The notes below the pieces were generated by a model that saw only the letters and a program-made list of their open reading frames with translations, ran no database searches and was not told the DNA's origin. From contig JADJAL010000041.1 of assembly GCA_016704305.1 (NCBI GenBank), forward strand, positions 1 through 18,376: 18,376 bases of DNA, in the 5' to 3' direction. Positions 8,759-17,517 of this stretch are shown one piece after another. Numbering within the stretch: the stretch's first letter is position 1; each line of letters opens with the position of its first letter. The DNA comes from Haliea sp. GTDB lineage: Bacteria; Pseudomonadota; Gammaproteobacteria; Pseudomonadales; Halieaceae. The position numbers and the translations under genes are program-made.

Positions 8759-9769
8759 GTGAGAGTCAGCGGAATGCTGGGCACCGACCTGGACAGGGTG
8801 CCACAGGCTATCGGCGAGCTGGAGGCGCGCGGCTACGACGCCGCCTTTTCCGCCGAGATCAATAACGACCCTTTTTTTCCGCTGCTGCTGGCGGCTGAGC
8901 ACAGTGAGAATATCGCGCTGACCACTGCCATCGCCGTGGCCTTCGCGCGCAACCCGATGACACTGGCCAACCTGGCGTGGGACCTGAACCGCTATTCCAA
9001 GGGGCGCTTTACCATCGGCCTGGGCTCGCAGATCAAGCCCCATATCACGCGGCGCTTTTCGATGCCGTGGTCGCAACCGGCCGCGCGCATGCGCGAGTTC
9101 ATCCTCGCCATGCGGGCCATCTGGACGTGCTGGGAGACGGGCGGGAAACTGGATTTCAACGGCGAGTTCTACCAGCACAACCTGATGACGCCGATGTTCA
9201 CGCCGGCCGACTCCCCGTACGGCGGGGCGGGCGTGAACCTCGCCGCCGTGGGCCCGCTGATGTCGGAAGTGGCGGGCGAAGTGGCCGACGGCGTGATCGC
9301 CCATGGCTTTACTACCGCAACATACCTGCGGGACGTTACACTCCCTGCGGTGCAGCGCGGCCTGGAGAAATCGGGGCGCCAGCGGGCGGCGTTCGAGGTG
9401 ATCCTGCCGGCCATGGTCGTCGCGGGCATCACCGAAGAAGCCTTCCAGCATTCGCGGCTCGCGGTGCAAAGCCAGTTGGCATTTTATGCCTCCACACCGG
9501 CGTATCGCCCGGTGCTGGACTTGCACGGCTGGGGCGACCTGCAGCCCGAGGCGCACCGGCTGACGCGGGAAGGGCGCTGGCAGGAGATGGGCGAGCTGAT
9601 TACGGATGACATCCTGCACGCGTTTGCTGTCGTCAGCGAAGACATCGATCAGGTACCTGCGCTACTTGCCCAGCGCTACGGCGGCCTGGCCGACACCTGG
9701 ATGTGCACAGTGGAGACCGGCGATGGCGACCGGCAGCGGCAATTGATCGCCGCAGTACAGAGCGCCTGA
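8759..9769 (+). CDS. Luciferase-like (LLM class) oxidoreductase, TIGR03617-type
   Basis: 336 residues, family-typical length, with the bacterial luciferase/F420-reductase TIM-barrel pattern: GYDAAFSAEINNDPFFPLLL, IALTTAIAVAFARNPMTLAN, LAWDLNRYSKGRFTIGLGSQ, ITRRFSMPW, ARMREFILAMRAIW, FNGEFYQHNLMTPMFTP and a VGPLMSEVAGEVADGVIAHG barrel end. The early SRYS/NRYSKGRF pattern and overall layout suggest the MSMEG_2256-like TIGR03617 group, annotated as F420-dependent in actinobacteria. In a proteobacterium the cofactor could be FMN or F420, which the sequence does not settle. The GTG start is supported by GGGAG at 8746-8750, 8 bases upstream. It lies 92 bases before the acyl-CoA dehydrogenase pair on the same strand, so it probably belongs to the same fatty acid or steroid-like catabolic unit. 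Confidence 0.85.
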   Translation: MRVSGMLGTDLDRVPQAIGELEARGYDAAFSAEINNDPFFPLLLAAEHSENIALTTAIAVAFARNPMTLANLAWDLNRYSKGRFTIGLGSQIKPHITRRFSMPWSQPAARMREFILAMRAIWTCWETGGKLDFNGEFYQHNLMTPMFTPADSPYGGAGVNLAAVGPLMSEVAGEVADGVIAHGFTTATYLRDVTLPAVQRGLEKSGRQRAAFEVILPAMVVAGITEEAFQHSRLAVQSQLAFYASTPAYRPVLDLHGWGDLQPEAHRLTREGRWQEMGELITDDILHAFAVVSEDIDQVPALLAQRYGGLADTWMCTVETGDGDRQRQLIAAVQSA

Positions 9770-9861
9770 GAGTACTTGCGATAACCAGGCAATAAACACG
9801 CTTACAGTGGGCGGCGCCAAAGCACCTGCCCGGAACGACTGGTAGAGAGAGGACCAGATAC

Positions 9862-11043
9862 ATGAACATAGAATTAACCACGCAGCAAAAAGCCCTCCAG
9901 ATGGAGGTGCGCGAGTACATGAAGACGGTGATGACGCCGGAACTGCTCGAGGAAATGAAGATCGACGACCTCAAGGAGGGCGGCGGGCCGGAGTTTCGCA
10001 AGCAGTACGCGCGCATGGGCGCCGATGGCTGGATCGGCCTTAGCTGGTCGAAGGAGCTGGGCGGGCGTGAGATGTCACACGTCGAGCAGTATATTTTCAC
10101 CGATGAGGTGGTGCGCTCCGGCTTTGCCTACCCGTTCCTCACCACCGAGGCGGTAACGCCGGTCATCGCGGCCAACGCCAATGCCGAGGTGCGCGAGGAA
10201 GTCGTCGGCGGGGTCAAGCAGGGCAAGGTGACCATCGCCATCGGCTACTCGGAGCCCAACGCGGGCACCGACCTCGCCAGCCTGACCACGCGCGCGGAAC
10301 GCGACGGCGACCACTGGATCATCAACGGCCAGAAAATGTGGACCAGCCTCGGCAATTTCGCCGACTACGTGTGGCTGGCGGCGCGCACCGATCCCGATGC
10401 GAGCAAGAAGCACAAGGGACTGACGATGTTCCTGGTGCCCACCAATATCAAAGGCTTTTCCTGCAACCCGGTGCACACGCTGGGCGTGCGCACCAACGCC
10501 ACCTTTTACAGCGACATCCGCCTGCCGGACAAATACCGCGTCGGTGAGGTCAATGCGGGCTGGAAGCTGATCACCGGCCAGCTCAACATCGAGCGTCTGT
10601 CGCTGTTTACGCATGGCCAGGTGGATTCGCTCTACCAGGGCGTGTGCGAGTGGGCTGCCGAAACTCCCGCGCCCGGCGGCGGCAAGATCATTGAGCTGCC
10701 GTGGGTGCAGCACAACCTGGCCAAGGTCAAAACCGGGCTGGAGGTCGTCAAGCTGATCTGCTGGAAGCAGGCGTGGACGATGGACCAGGGCCCGCTCAAC
10801 ATGGCCGACGCGTCGGTGGCCAAGGTCTACAGCAGCGAGTTTTTTGTCGAGCTGTACCGCATGCTGCTGGAAGTCATGGGGCAGGCCGGCACGATTGCCA
10901 CGCACTCCCCGGGTGCCGTACTCAAAGGAAAACTCGAGTTCCGCTGGCGGGTGGGCGCGGTGCTCACCTTCGGTGGCGGCGCCAACGAAGTACAACGGGA
11001 CATTATCGCCATGGCGGGGCTGTGGATGCCCCGCACACGCTAG
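9862..11043 (+). CDS. Acyl-CoA dehydrogenase, putative catalytic (alpha) subunit
   Basis: 393 residues with the full acyl-CoA dehydrogenase fold. Middle-domain motifs include IGYSEPNAGTDLASL and INGQKMWTS, and C-terminal helices follow. At the MCAD base position (the E of YEGT) this protein has FGGGANEVQR (G371-G373), so that glutamate is missing. E244 in LNIERLSLF aligns instead with the E of the ERL motif used as base in isovaleryl- and long-chain acyl-CoA dehydrogenases. The same placement is known for the active subunit of heterotetrameric steroid dehydrogenases such as FadE26 (ChsE4). The start is supported by a purine-rich AGAGAGGA upstream. The next gene starts 12 bases after the stop, with its ribosome binding site overlapping this stop codon, so the two proteins are likely made together. 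Confidence 0.9.
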   Translation: MNIELTTQQKALQMEVREYMKTVMTPELLEEMKIDDLKEGGGPEFRKQYARMGADGWIGLSWSKELGGREMSHVEQYIFTDEVVRSGFAYPFLTTEAVTPVIAANANAEVREEVVGGVKQGKVTIAIGYSEPNAGTDLASLTTRAERDGDHWIINGQKMWTSLGNFADYVWLAARTDPDASKKHKGLTMFLVPTNIKGFSCNPVHTLGVRTNATFYSDIRLPDKYRVGEVNAGWKLITGQLNIERLSLFTHGQVDSLYQGVCEWAAETPAPGGGKIIELPWVQHNLAKVKTGLEVVKLICWKQAWTMDQGPLNMADASVAKVYSSEFFVELYRMLLEVMGQAGTIATHSPGAVLKGKLEFRWRVGAVLTFGGGANEVQRDIIAMAGLWMPRTR

Positions 11044-11046
11044 GAG
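11042..11046 (+). promoter_or_regulatory. Ribosome binding site overlapping a stop codon
   Basis: AGGAG shares its first bases with the TAG stop (11041-11043) of the first dehydrogenase and lies 9 bases before the GTG at 11056. It fixes the start of the second dehydrogenase and implies coupled translation of the two subunits. Confidence 0.7.
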
Positions 11047-11055
11047 AATAACGCT

Positions 11056-12189
11056 GTGGATTTCACGATTTCTGAAGAACTGAAAAGCGCGCAACAACTG
11101 GCCCAGCAAATCCTGGGTGATTTCACGTCTGTCGACCAACTCAAGGTTATCGAGAAGCAGGCCGAGCGCATGGACACCGCACTGTGGCGGGCGCTGGCCG
11201 AGGCTGGACTGCTGGGGCTGGATATTCCCGAAGGCAACGGCGGCATCGGGCTGGGCTTTTACAGCCTGACCATGCTGTGCGAGGAAGTCGGTCGCACTGT
11301 CGCGTCGGTACCGGTGATTCCGGTGCTGGTGTCCGCTGCCGGTACGCTGCGGCGCTTCGGCAGCGACGCGCAGAAAGACCATTGGCTCAGCGCTATCGCC
11401 AGCGGCGCGACCCTGGTGACGGCGGCGCTGGAGGAGTACAACAACGACGATCCGTCCATGCCCGGTAGCAGCGCGCAAAAAATGGACGGTGGCTACTCGA
11501 TCAGCGGCACCAAAATCTGCGTCAGCCAGGCGCAATCGGCCGCCCGCATACTGGTGTCCGCCAGGGCCGGCGACGACCTCGTCGTCGCATTGGTCGACCC
11601 GCGCGCCGCCGGTGTCACGCTCAATGCCCAGCTCGTGACCACTGGCGAGACCCGCCACGAACTGGTAATGAACAAGGTACAGGTGCCGACGGCCGACATC
11701 ATCGTCACCGGTCGCGAGGCCACGGAAGCGATGGAGTGGGCGCTGCAGGCCACGCGCACCGCGCTTTCCGCGATGGCGGTGGGTGTCTGCGACAAGATGA
11801 TGCGCATCACCGGCAGCTACACCTCCGAACGGGAACAGTTTGGCCGCGCGCTCGCCACTTTCCAGGCGGTGAGCCACCGCGTGGCGGATTGCTACAAGGA
11901 CGTGGAGTGCCTGCGCCTGGTGACACAACAGGCCGCGTCACTGCTCGACCAGGGACGCCCTGCCGACGAGGCGGTGCTGATGGCGAAAATCTGGTGCGGC
12001 GACGTGACCCACCGCGTCAGCCAGGCCTCGCAGCACTGCCACGGCGGCACCGGCGTGGATCGCGACTACGTGTTGTTCCGCTACTGCGAGCTGGCGCGCC
12101 AGATCGAACTCACCGCCGGCAGCAGCGCACGGCTGATGGGCGAACTGGGGCAGGATATCTGTGCGGAGTATCTGGCGAAGGCGGGATAG
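11056..12189 (+). CDS. Acyl-CoA dehydrogenase, putative non-catalytic (beta) subunit
   Basis: 377 residues of the acyl-CoA dehydrogenase family: LGLDIPEGNGGIGLGFYSL, the degenerate middle domain GYSISGTKICVSQAQSAARI, then SEREQFGRALATFQAVSHRV and AKIWCGDVTHRVSQASQHCH-GGTG. It seems to have no general base. T233-R234 (QATRTALSA) stands where the partner has the E of ERL, and the C-terminal site reads TAGSSARL instead of YEGT. This matches the FAD-binding but inactive subunit of alpha2-beta2 dehydrogenases such as FadE27 (ChsE5) of mycobacterial cholesterol degradation. It starts 12 bases after the first dehydrogenase and is followed by a terminator-like hairpin at 12240-12282. The substrate is unknown. 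Confidence 0.85.
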   Translation: MDFTISEELKSAQQLAQQILGDFTSVDQLKVIEKQAERMDTALWRALAEAGLLGLDIPEGNGGIGLGFYSLTMLCEEVGRTVASVPVIPVLVSAAGTLRRFGSDAQKDHWLSAIASGATLVTAALEEYNNDDPSMPGSSAQKMDGGYSISGTKICVSQAQSAARILVSARAGDDLVVALVDPRAAGVTLNAQLVTTGETRHELVMNKVQVPTADIIVTGREATEAMEWALQATRTALSAMAVGVCDKMMRITGSYTSEREQFGRALATFQAVSHRVADCYKDVECLRLVTQQAASLLDQGRPADEAVLMAKIWCGDVTHRVSQASQHCHGGTGVDRDYVLFRYCELARQIELTAGSSARLMGELGQDICAEYLAKAG

Positions 12190-12239
12190 TCCCCGAAATA
12201 GGAAACTCGATCACCCTTAGGATCTTCGCGGACATCCGC

Positions 12240-12282
12240 CGGTCTTGCGATGCCGTCACCCGCCTGCCGCGTCGCAAGACCG
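12240..12282. terminator. Terminator-like perfect inverted repeat after the dehydrogenase pair
   Basis: The 11-base arms CGGTCTTGCGA (12240-12250) and TCGCAAGACCG (12272-12282) are perfectly complementary. Pairing extends inward by one GU and two further pairs, leaving a loop of about 15 bases. It lies 50 bases after the second dehydrogenase stop. A CGTTTCGG stretch follows but there is no real T-run, so intrinsic termination is only plausible. The rest of 12190-12451 shows no gene I can support. Confidence 0.5.
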
Positions 12283-12451
12283 CGTTTCGGTCCAAGACCC
12301 AACCACTTCTCCAGCAACAAATTAAACCAATCCAGACTCAACCAGCCCCCGCATTTCAACTCCCCGGCACCCTCGGGTATCATGCTGGACCGATGTAACA
12401 CACCCCCAGTCCCCGATACAGGCGTCGTCACATCGCCCGCGAGTTTTACCC

Positions 12452-13617
12452 ATGTTGAAACGTTTTGTCCTGGCATCCGTACTATTGGTCCTCGTCTTCG
12501 GCGGGGTCATCGGCTTCAAATTGTTCAAACAGTCGAAGATCACGGAATACCTCAGCAACATGGGGACGCCGCCGGTACACCTGAACGCTGCGGTGGCGAA
12601 AGCCGAAGCGTGGCCACAGCATCTTGCGGCCATTGGCTCGCTGCGGGCGCGACGGGGCATCGACATTCGCAGTGAGGCGGACGGGGTGATCCGCAAGCTG
12701 TACATCGTGCCGGGGCAATGGATCGCGGCCGGCGAGCTGATGGTGGAACTGGACGACACGGTCGATCGCGCCACGCTAAAGAGTGCCGACGTGCGCCTGC
12801 AGAAAGCGCGCCGCGATTTCGAGCGCGACCGGGCGCTCTTCGAGCGGGAGCTGGTCTCCGAGGACCAGTTCGAGAGCAGCCGCAGCGAATACGAAAGCGC
12901 GCAGGCGTTTTATGACGAGACGCAGGGCATCATCGACAAGAAGAGCATTCGCGCCCCGTTCGACAGCAGCATCGGCATCCACAACCTCGCCGAGGGACAC
13001 TACCTGTCCAGGGGCGACAGTGTCGTCTCCCTGCAGGACCTCGACGCGCTCTACCTCGACATGAAACTGCCAGAGAAGGAACTGGAAAACCTGCGGCTCG
13101 GCCAACAGGTAATGTTTACCGTACCCAGCCATCCTGGCCGGACTTATACCGGGATGATCCGCTTCATCGATGTGCAGGTGCAGGCGACGACGCGCAACGT
13201 GCTGGTACGCGCCGAAGTGGAGAATGGAGATCACGAACTGCTGCCTGGCATGTTCGCCGACGCGACCGTCGTGCTGAACCAGAGCCACGAGGTGGTGACG
13301 CTGCCGCGCACGGCCGTCGCATTTACGCTCTACGGTGAAACCGCTTACCTGCTGCAAGAGGAGACCGAGGCCGGGACGGGAACAAAAACCTGGAAGGCGT
13401 TTCGCCAACCGGTGAAGAGCGGTGAGACGCGCGATGGGCGCCTGGCGGTTACCGGCCTCGAAGCCGGACAGATGGTAGCGCTGGATACCCAGCATCGGCT
13501 GCTGGAAGGCTCGCCGGTGGTGATCGAGAATCTCGCCGCGCTTGGGGGAACACACCCACGGGCGATGCGAAAACTCCCACGACCGACAAGGAACAGTCCG
13601 CGGCGGAGGCCGAGTAA
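12452..13617 (+). CDS. RND efflux membrane fusion protein (HlyD/MFP family), frameshift near the 3' end
   Basis: Periplasmic adaptor of a tripartite efflux pump, about 388 residues after correction. The N-terminal hydrophobic anchor is about residues 5-22 (FVLASVLLVLVFGGVIGFKL). A barrel/lipoyl half (GSLRARRGIDIRSEADGVIR, VPGQWIAAGELMVELDD) follows, then a coiled-coil hairpin (LQKARRDFERDRALFERE...QFESSRSEYESAQAFYDETQ), the lipoyl return (IRAPFDSSIGI), and beta-barrel segments (VRAEVENGDHELLPGMFADA). The frame breaks near the G5 run at 13544-13548. One added base gives GG-TPTGDAKTPTTDKEQSAA-EAE and a stop at 13615-13617 that overlaps the RND start (TAATG). As read, the frame runs on to 13873. 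The lack of an outer-membrane factor nearby suggests a shared TolC-like channel. Its substrate cannot be told. Confidence 0.88.
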
Positions 13618-16600
13618 TGCGCTTCACGGATTTGTTCATCCGGCGGCCACTGCTCGCCTGGGTGCTGAACGCACTCATCCTGCTGTTCGGCCTGGTGGCG
13701 TTCAGCTCCCTGGGCCTGCGCCCCTATCCCGATGTACAGCCCGCCTCGATCCATGTCGACACCGCCTACCCGGGCGCGCCTGCCGATGTGGTGCAGGGTT
13801 TTGTCACCGGGCCGTTGCAGCGCGCGATCATCGGCGCGGAGGGCATCGACTACTACATCTCGTCCAGCAGTGACGGGCTCTCCTCCATCACCATCTACAA
13901 CACGACGGACTACGACCTGGACAAAGTGGTGACCGATGTCATCGGCAAGGTCGCGTCAGTGCGGGGCGAGCTGCCAACGAATGCACTGGAACCGGTCATC
14001 ACCAAGAGCTGGGGCAGCAGCCCGCCGCTGTGGATCCGATTGCAGGACACGCAGATGACGCCGGAGCAATTGACCGAATTCTTCTACCGCGTGGTGCGCC
14101 CCGGCATCCTCACGCGCGAAGGCGTCGCCGGCCTCGTGATCCTCGGCGAGCGGCCGTTCGCGATGCGCCTGTGGATCGACCCGGTGCGCATGGCAGCGAT
14201 GGATGTCACCGCCGCCGAGTTGCAGGCCGCCGTGCGCAACAACAACTTCACCAGCGAGGCCGGGGAAATGCGCGATAGCCTCGTGGTACAACCCGTACGC
14301 GCGGACACCGACATCAGCTCCGCTGACGCATTCGCCAGCATCGTCATACGGCAAAGCGACGGCGCAGTAGTGCGCGTCCGCGACGTGGCGACCGTCGAAC
14401 TGGCCTCGGCGCCCGAGCGCAAGAGCGGCTTCGTCGACGGTGTTCCCGGCCTGTTGGTCGGAGTGTCGATGGCGCCCGACTCCAACCCGCTGGAGCTGAG
14501 CCGCAACGTCCGCAAGGGTTTGGAAGAGTTGCAGGAGAAGCTGCCCTCTTCCATGACCGCCGATGTCTTCTCCGACAACGGCAAATACGTCGAGAACGCG
14601 CTGCTTGAGGTCACCACCACGCTGTTCGAGGCCCTCGTCATAGTCGCGCTGATCACGCTGTTGTTCTTCGGCAACCTGCGGTCGGTGCTGATCATGTTGA
14701 TCAGCATTCCGCTGTCGCTGATCGGCACGTTCCTGATCATGTGGATGATGGGCTACTCGCTGAACCTGTTCACGATGCTGGCGCTGGTCATCGCCATCGG
14801 GCTGGTGGTCGACGACACCATCGTGGTGGTGGAGAACATCCACCGCCATATCGAGGAAGGCATGGCGCCGATGGAGGCCGCGCGTGTGGGCGCGCGGGAA
14901 GTGATCGGCCCGGTGATCAGCATGAGCCTGACGCTGGTCGCCGTGTTCCTGCCTGTGAGCTTCATGCAGGGTTTAAGCGGCGAGCTGATCTCGGAATTTG
15001 TGTTCACGCTGGCGGGATCGGTCGTCATCTCCGGCATCGTCGCGCTCACGCTGTCGCCGATGTTGTGTTCGCGCGTATTGAAACAGGAGCAAGACGACTC
15101 GATCGCCCATTGGCTGGACCAGCGCTTTGATACCCTGCGCCGTCGCTACGCCAATGCACTGCACACTGCCTTACGCTACCGCCCGGTGTGGGCGCTGGTC
15201 GCGATCACGGTGATCGCTGCGATTCCGGTGCTGTTCCTGTTGTCCGACCAGGAACTTGTGCCGCTGGAGGACGCGGGCTTTGTCCATACCGCATACTCGA
15301 TTCCCGGCCACCTGAGCGAGGAGTTTGTCACCGCGAGCGGCGCCAAACTGGAAGCGGCGTTGCAGGGAGCTGCCGGAATACGGCGGCTCGCTGCGACTGG
15401 AAGGGATACTCAGCGACGGCACCTCGATGGTTGCGGTCGAGCTCAAGCCCTGGAATGAACGCGAGCGCACGGCGATGGAGCTGCGCAATATCGTGCAGGA
15501 GATGGTGAACAAGGTGCCCGGCATCGAGGCCAACGTGTTCATCGTCGACATGTCGCCGGCGGGCGCGGCGGGCTCGATGCCGATACAGCTGGCGATCCAG
15601 ACCACCTCCGACCACGCGGAGCTCGCCGAGGTCAGCGACCACCTGTTGCAAGCGATTCGCAAGAGCGGCAAATTCATTTTCTCCGCCAACAACCTGAAGT
15701 TTTCCAAGCCGCAGATCCATGTCGACATCGACCGCGACAAGGCGGGCGAACTGGGCATCGACATGGAGGACATCGCGACCACCCTGTCTGTGATGCTGGG
15801 CGAAGGCTACATCAGCCGCTTCAGCTACAAGGGCGAGAGCTACGACGTGATACCCCAGGCCAATCCCGAACAGCGCATCGACCGCGCCTGGCTGGAGCGC
15901 TACTACGTGCGCAGTGCCAGCGGCGACAGCATCCCGCTGTCCGCGCTGGTGACCACCCGCCTCGATGCCGAACCGCGTTCATTGAACCAGTTCAACGGGC
16001 TCAACACCGCGACGATCTCGCTGGTGCCGATGCCCGGCGTCTCAATGCAGGAAGCGCTGGATTACCTGGACAGCCTGCAGGAGCAGATGTTGCCCCCCGG
16101 TTTCAGCGTGGACTACAGCGGCCAGGCGCGCTCGTTCCTGCAATCGGGCAATACGCTGGTCATCGCGCTGCTGCTCTCGCTGCTGACGATCTACCTGTTC
16201 CTCGTCGCGCAGTTCGAGAGCCTGCGCGACCCGCTGGTGGTGCTGGTGACCGTGCCGATGTCGCTGTGCGGCGCGCTGATCTTCCTCACCCTGGACTTCG
16301 CCACGCTGAGCCTGTTCAGCCAGGTGGGCCTCATCACGCTGGTCGGCCTGATCAGCAAGCACGGCATCCTGATGGTGGATTTCGCGCGCAGGCTGCAGGC
16401 GCGGGGCGTGGCGTTCGAGGAAGCGATCATCGAAGCGGCGGCGGTACGGCTGCGGCCGATCCTGATGACGACTGCGGCGATTGTGATGGCGGTGATACCA
16501 CTGTTGATTGCGTCGGGGCCCGGGGCGGTTAGCCGGTATCACATTGGGCTGGTGATCGTGACGGGGATGTCGATTGGGACGGTGTTTACGTTGTTTGTGC

Positions 16601-16686
16601 TGCCGGTGGTGTATACGTATGTTGCGGAGCGGCGGGAGGGGTGGTGCCGCAGGCAGGAGAACACGTTGGTCCAGGCCGGCGAATAG
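13617..16686 (+). CDS. RND-family efflux transporter (AcrB/HAE1-like), one frameshift
   Basis: Inner-membrane proton-driven pump, about 1022 residues after removing one inserted base in the GGG at 15365-15367, where ALQ(G)ELPEYGGSLRLEG is expected. The N terminus (FTDLFIRRPLLAWVLNALIL) is RND-typical. Then come the large periplasmic loop, TM4 with D399-D400 in GLVVDDTIVVVENI (proton-relay pair as in AcrB D407/D408), PVSFMQGLSGEL, the second loop, and TM10 with K914 in GLISKHGILMVDFA (AcrB K940 position). The start ATG shares a base with the corrected MFP stop, so the two are translated together. All key residues are present, so an active pump is likely. The inserted base is probably an assembly error. 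Multidrug export is the family expectation, while the actual substrate is unknown. Confidence 0.92.
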
Positions 16687-16709
16687 GAGATCGTGATAGC
16701 CAGGGTTAC

Positions 16710-16743
16710 CAGGTCTCCCGCCGTCCCGGATTTGGGAGACCTG
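16710..16743. terminator. Terminator-like hairpin after the RND gene
   Basis: Perfect 10-base arms CAGGTCTCCC (16710-16719) and GGGAGACCTG (16734-16743) enclose a 14-base loop, 24 bases after the RND stop. No T-run follows, so termination strength is uncertain. It is the only obvious structure between the pump and the antitoxin promoter. Confidence 0.5.
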
Positions 16744-16775
16744 ATCCATGAAATCCGGCATTTTCGGCATCTCGC

Positions 16776-16810
16776 TTGACATCGTTGGCATGTGCGTACA
16801 ATCTGTACAA
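16776..16810 (+). promoter_or_regulatory. Promoter and possible operator of the toxin-antitoxin operon
   Basis: TTGACA (16776-16781) and TACAAT (16797-16802) are separated by a short 15-base spacer. GTACAA occurs twice in direct repeat, at 16796-16801 and 16805-16810, over the -10 region. Phd-type antitoxins usually repress their own operon, so the repeat is a candidate operator. That role is inference. Confidence 0.5.
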
Positions 16811-16830
16811 ATATTACAAAGGAGGCAGAT

Positions 16831-17082
16831 ATGCGTACCGTAACTGCGAGTGAAGCAAGGCAATCATTGGCGGAGATCATAGATGCTGCCCGGCGCGAGC
16901 CCGTCGTCATCCAGCGTCAGAAGCGGGACGTAGCGGTTGTCATGTCGATGGACGAATACGAGCGCCTGGTCAATTTGAATGTGGCCGAGTTCCAGCGCTT
17001 CAGTGATCGCGTTGGGGCCAAAGCGCAGGAAGCCGGCATGACAGAAGAGGTACTGCAAGGACTGCTGAGCAGTGAGGACTGA
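16831..17082 (+). CDS. Phd/YefM-family antitoxin
   Basis: 83 residues. The N-terminal DNA-binding half (TVTASEARQSLAEIIDAARR, EPVVIQRQKRDVAVVMSMDE, YERL) is the Phd/YefM signature. The C-terminal half (AEFQRFSDRVGAKAQEAG and on) would wrap the toxin. A strong AAAGGAGG at 16818-16825 lies 5 bases before the ATG, consistent with excess antitoxin. The stop at 17080-17082 overlaps the toxin GTG start at 17072, so the pair is translationally coupled. It is expected to neutralise the PIN RNase and repress its own promoter. Confidence 0.9.
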   Translation: MRTVTASEARQSLAEIIDAARREPVVIQRQKRDVAVVMSMDEYERLVNLNVAEFQRFSDRVGAKAQEAGMTEEVLQGLLSSED

Positions 17083-17490
17083 CCGCAAGCTGGTGATCGA
17101 CACCAATCTTTGGATAAGTCGCCTGCTGGTGCCAGGCGGTACGGCAGCCAGGGCCGTGGATCATGGACTTTCCTGGGCATCCGTTGATGTCCGAGGACAC
17201 GCTGATGGAGTTGAGCGAAGTCCTCGCACGGGACAAGTTCGACCGATATGTCTCGCGCGAAGACAGGCGGCATTTTCTGCGCCTGCTCGGCGGCATCATT
17301 ACGCATGATTCCTATCACCCAACACATTGCTGCGTGCAGGGACGCCAGGGATGACAAGTTCCTTGATGTGGCGCTGAACGGCGAAGCGCATCTGATCATC
17401 ACAGGCGATCAGGATCTCCTGGGACCGCACCTTTCCCATGGGATTGAGATACTCAGTCCGGCAGAATTTCTGCACCGACCGGTCGATTGA
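17072..17490 (+). CDS. PIN-domain toxin (putative TA RNase, COG1569-like), two frameshifts
   Basis: Putative endoribonuclease toxin, about 139 residues. Conserved pieces appear in three frames: KLVIDTNLWISRLLVPGG (from 17072), PLMSEDTLMELSEVLARDKF (about 17187 on), and ITQHIAACRDARDDKFLDVA then LIITGDQDLLGPH and ILSPAEFL to the stop at 17488-17490. The acidic PIN residues are all present: D10 of VIDTN, the E region of SEDTLMEL, D of CRDARDD and D of TGDQD. Breaks lie near 17180-17188 and near 17305-17310, each one extra base or two missing. The GTG start overlaps the antitoxin stop. As read, the toxin would be inactive. If the indels are sequencing errors it is a normal toxin. COG1569/TIGR00305-type assignment is by motif memory only. 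Confidence 0.8.
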
Positions 17491-17517
17491 TACGCTTGTT
17501 GTGTAGGACGTTTTTTG

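Noticed and set aside
10075..11928. A 617-codon open frame on the minus strand
   Set aside because: It lies opposite two clear acyl-CoA dehydrogenases, and its histidine/arginine-rich composition is typical of a high-GC antisense shadow.
12452..13873. The MFP as a 473-residue protein
   Set aside because: The last 110 residues are out-of-frame pump sequence rich in R/P/H. The acidic tail in another frame and the TAATG junction fit better.
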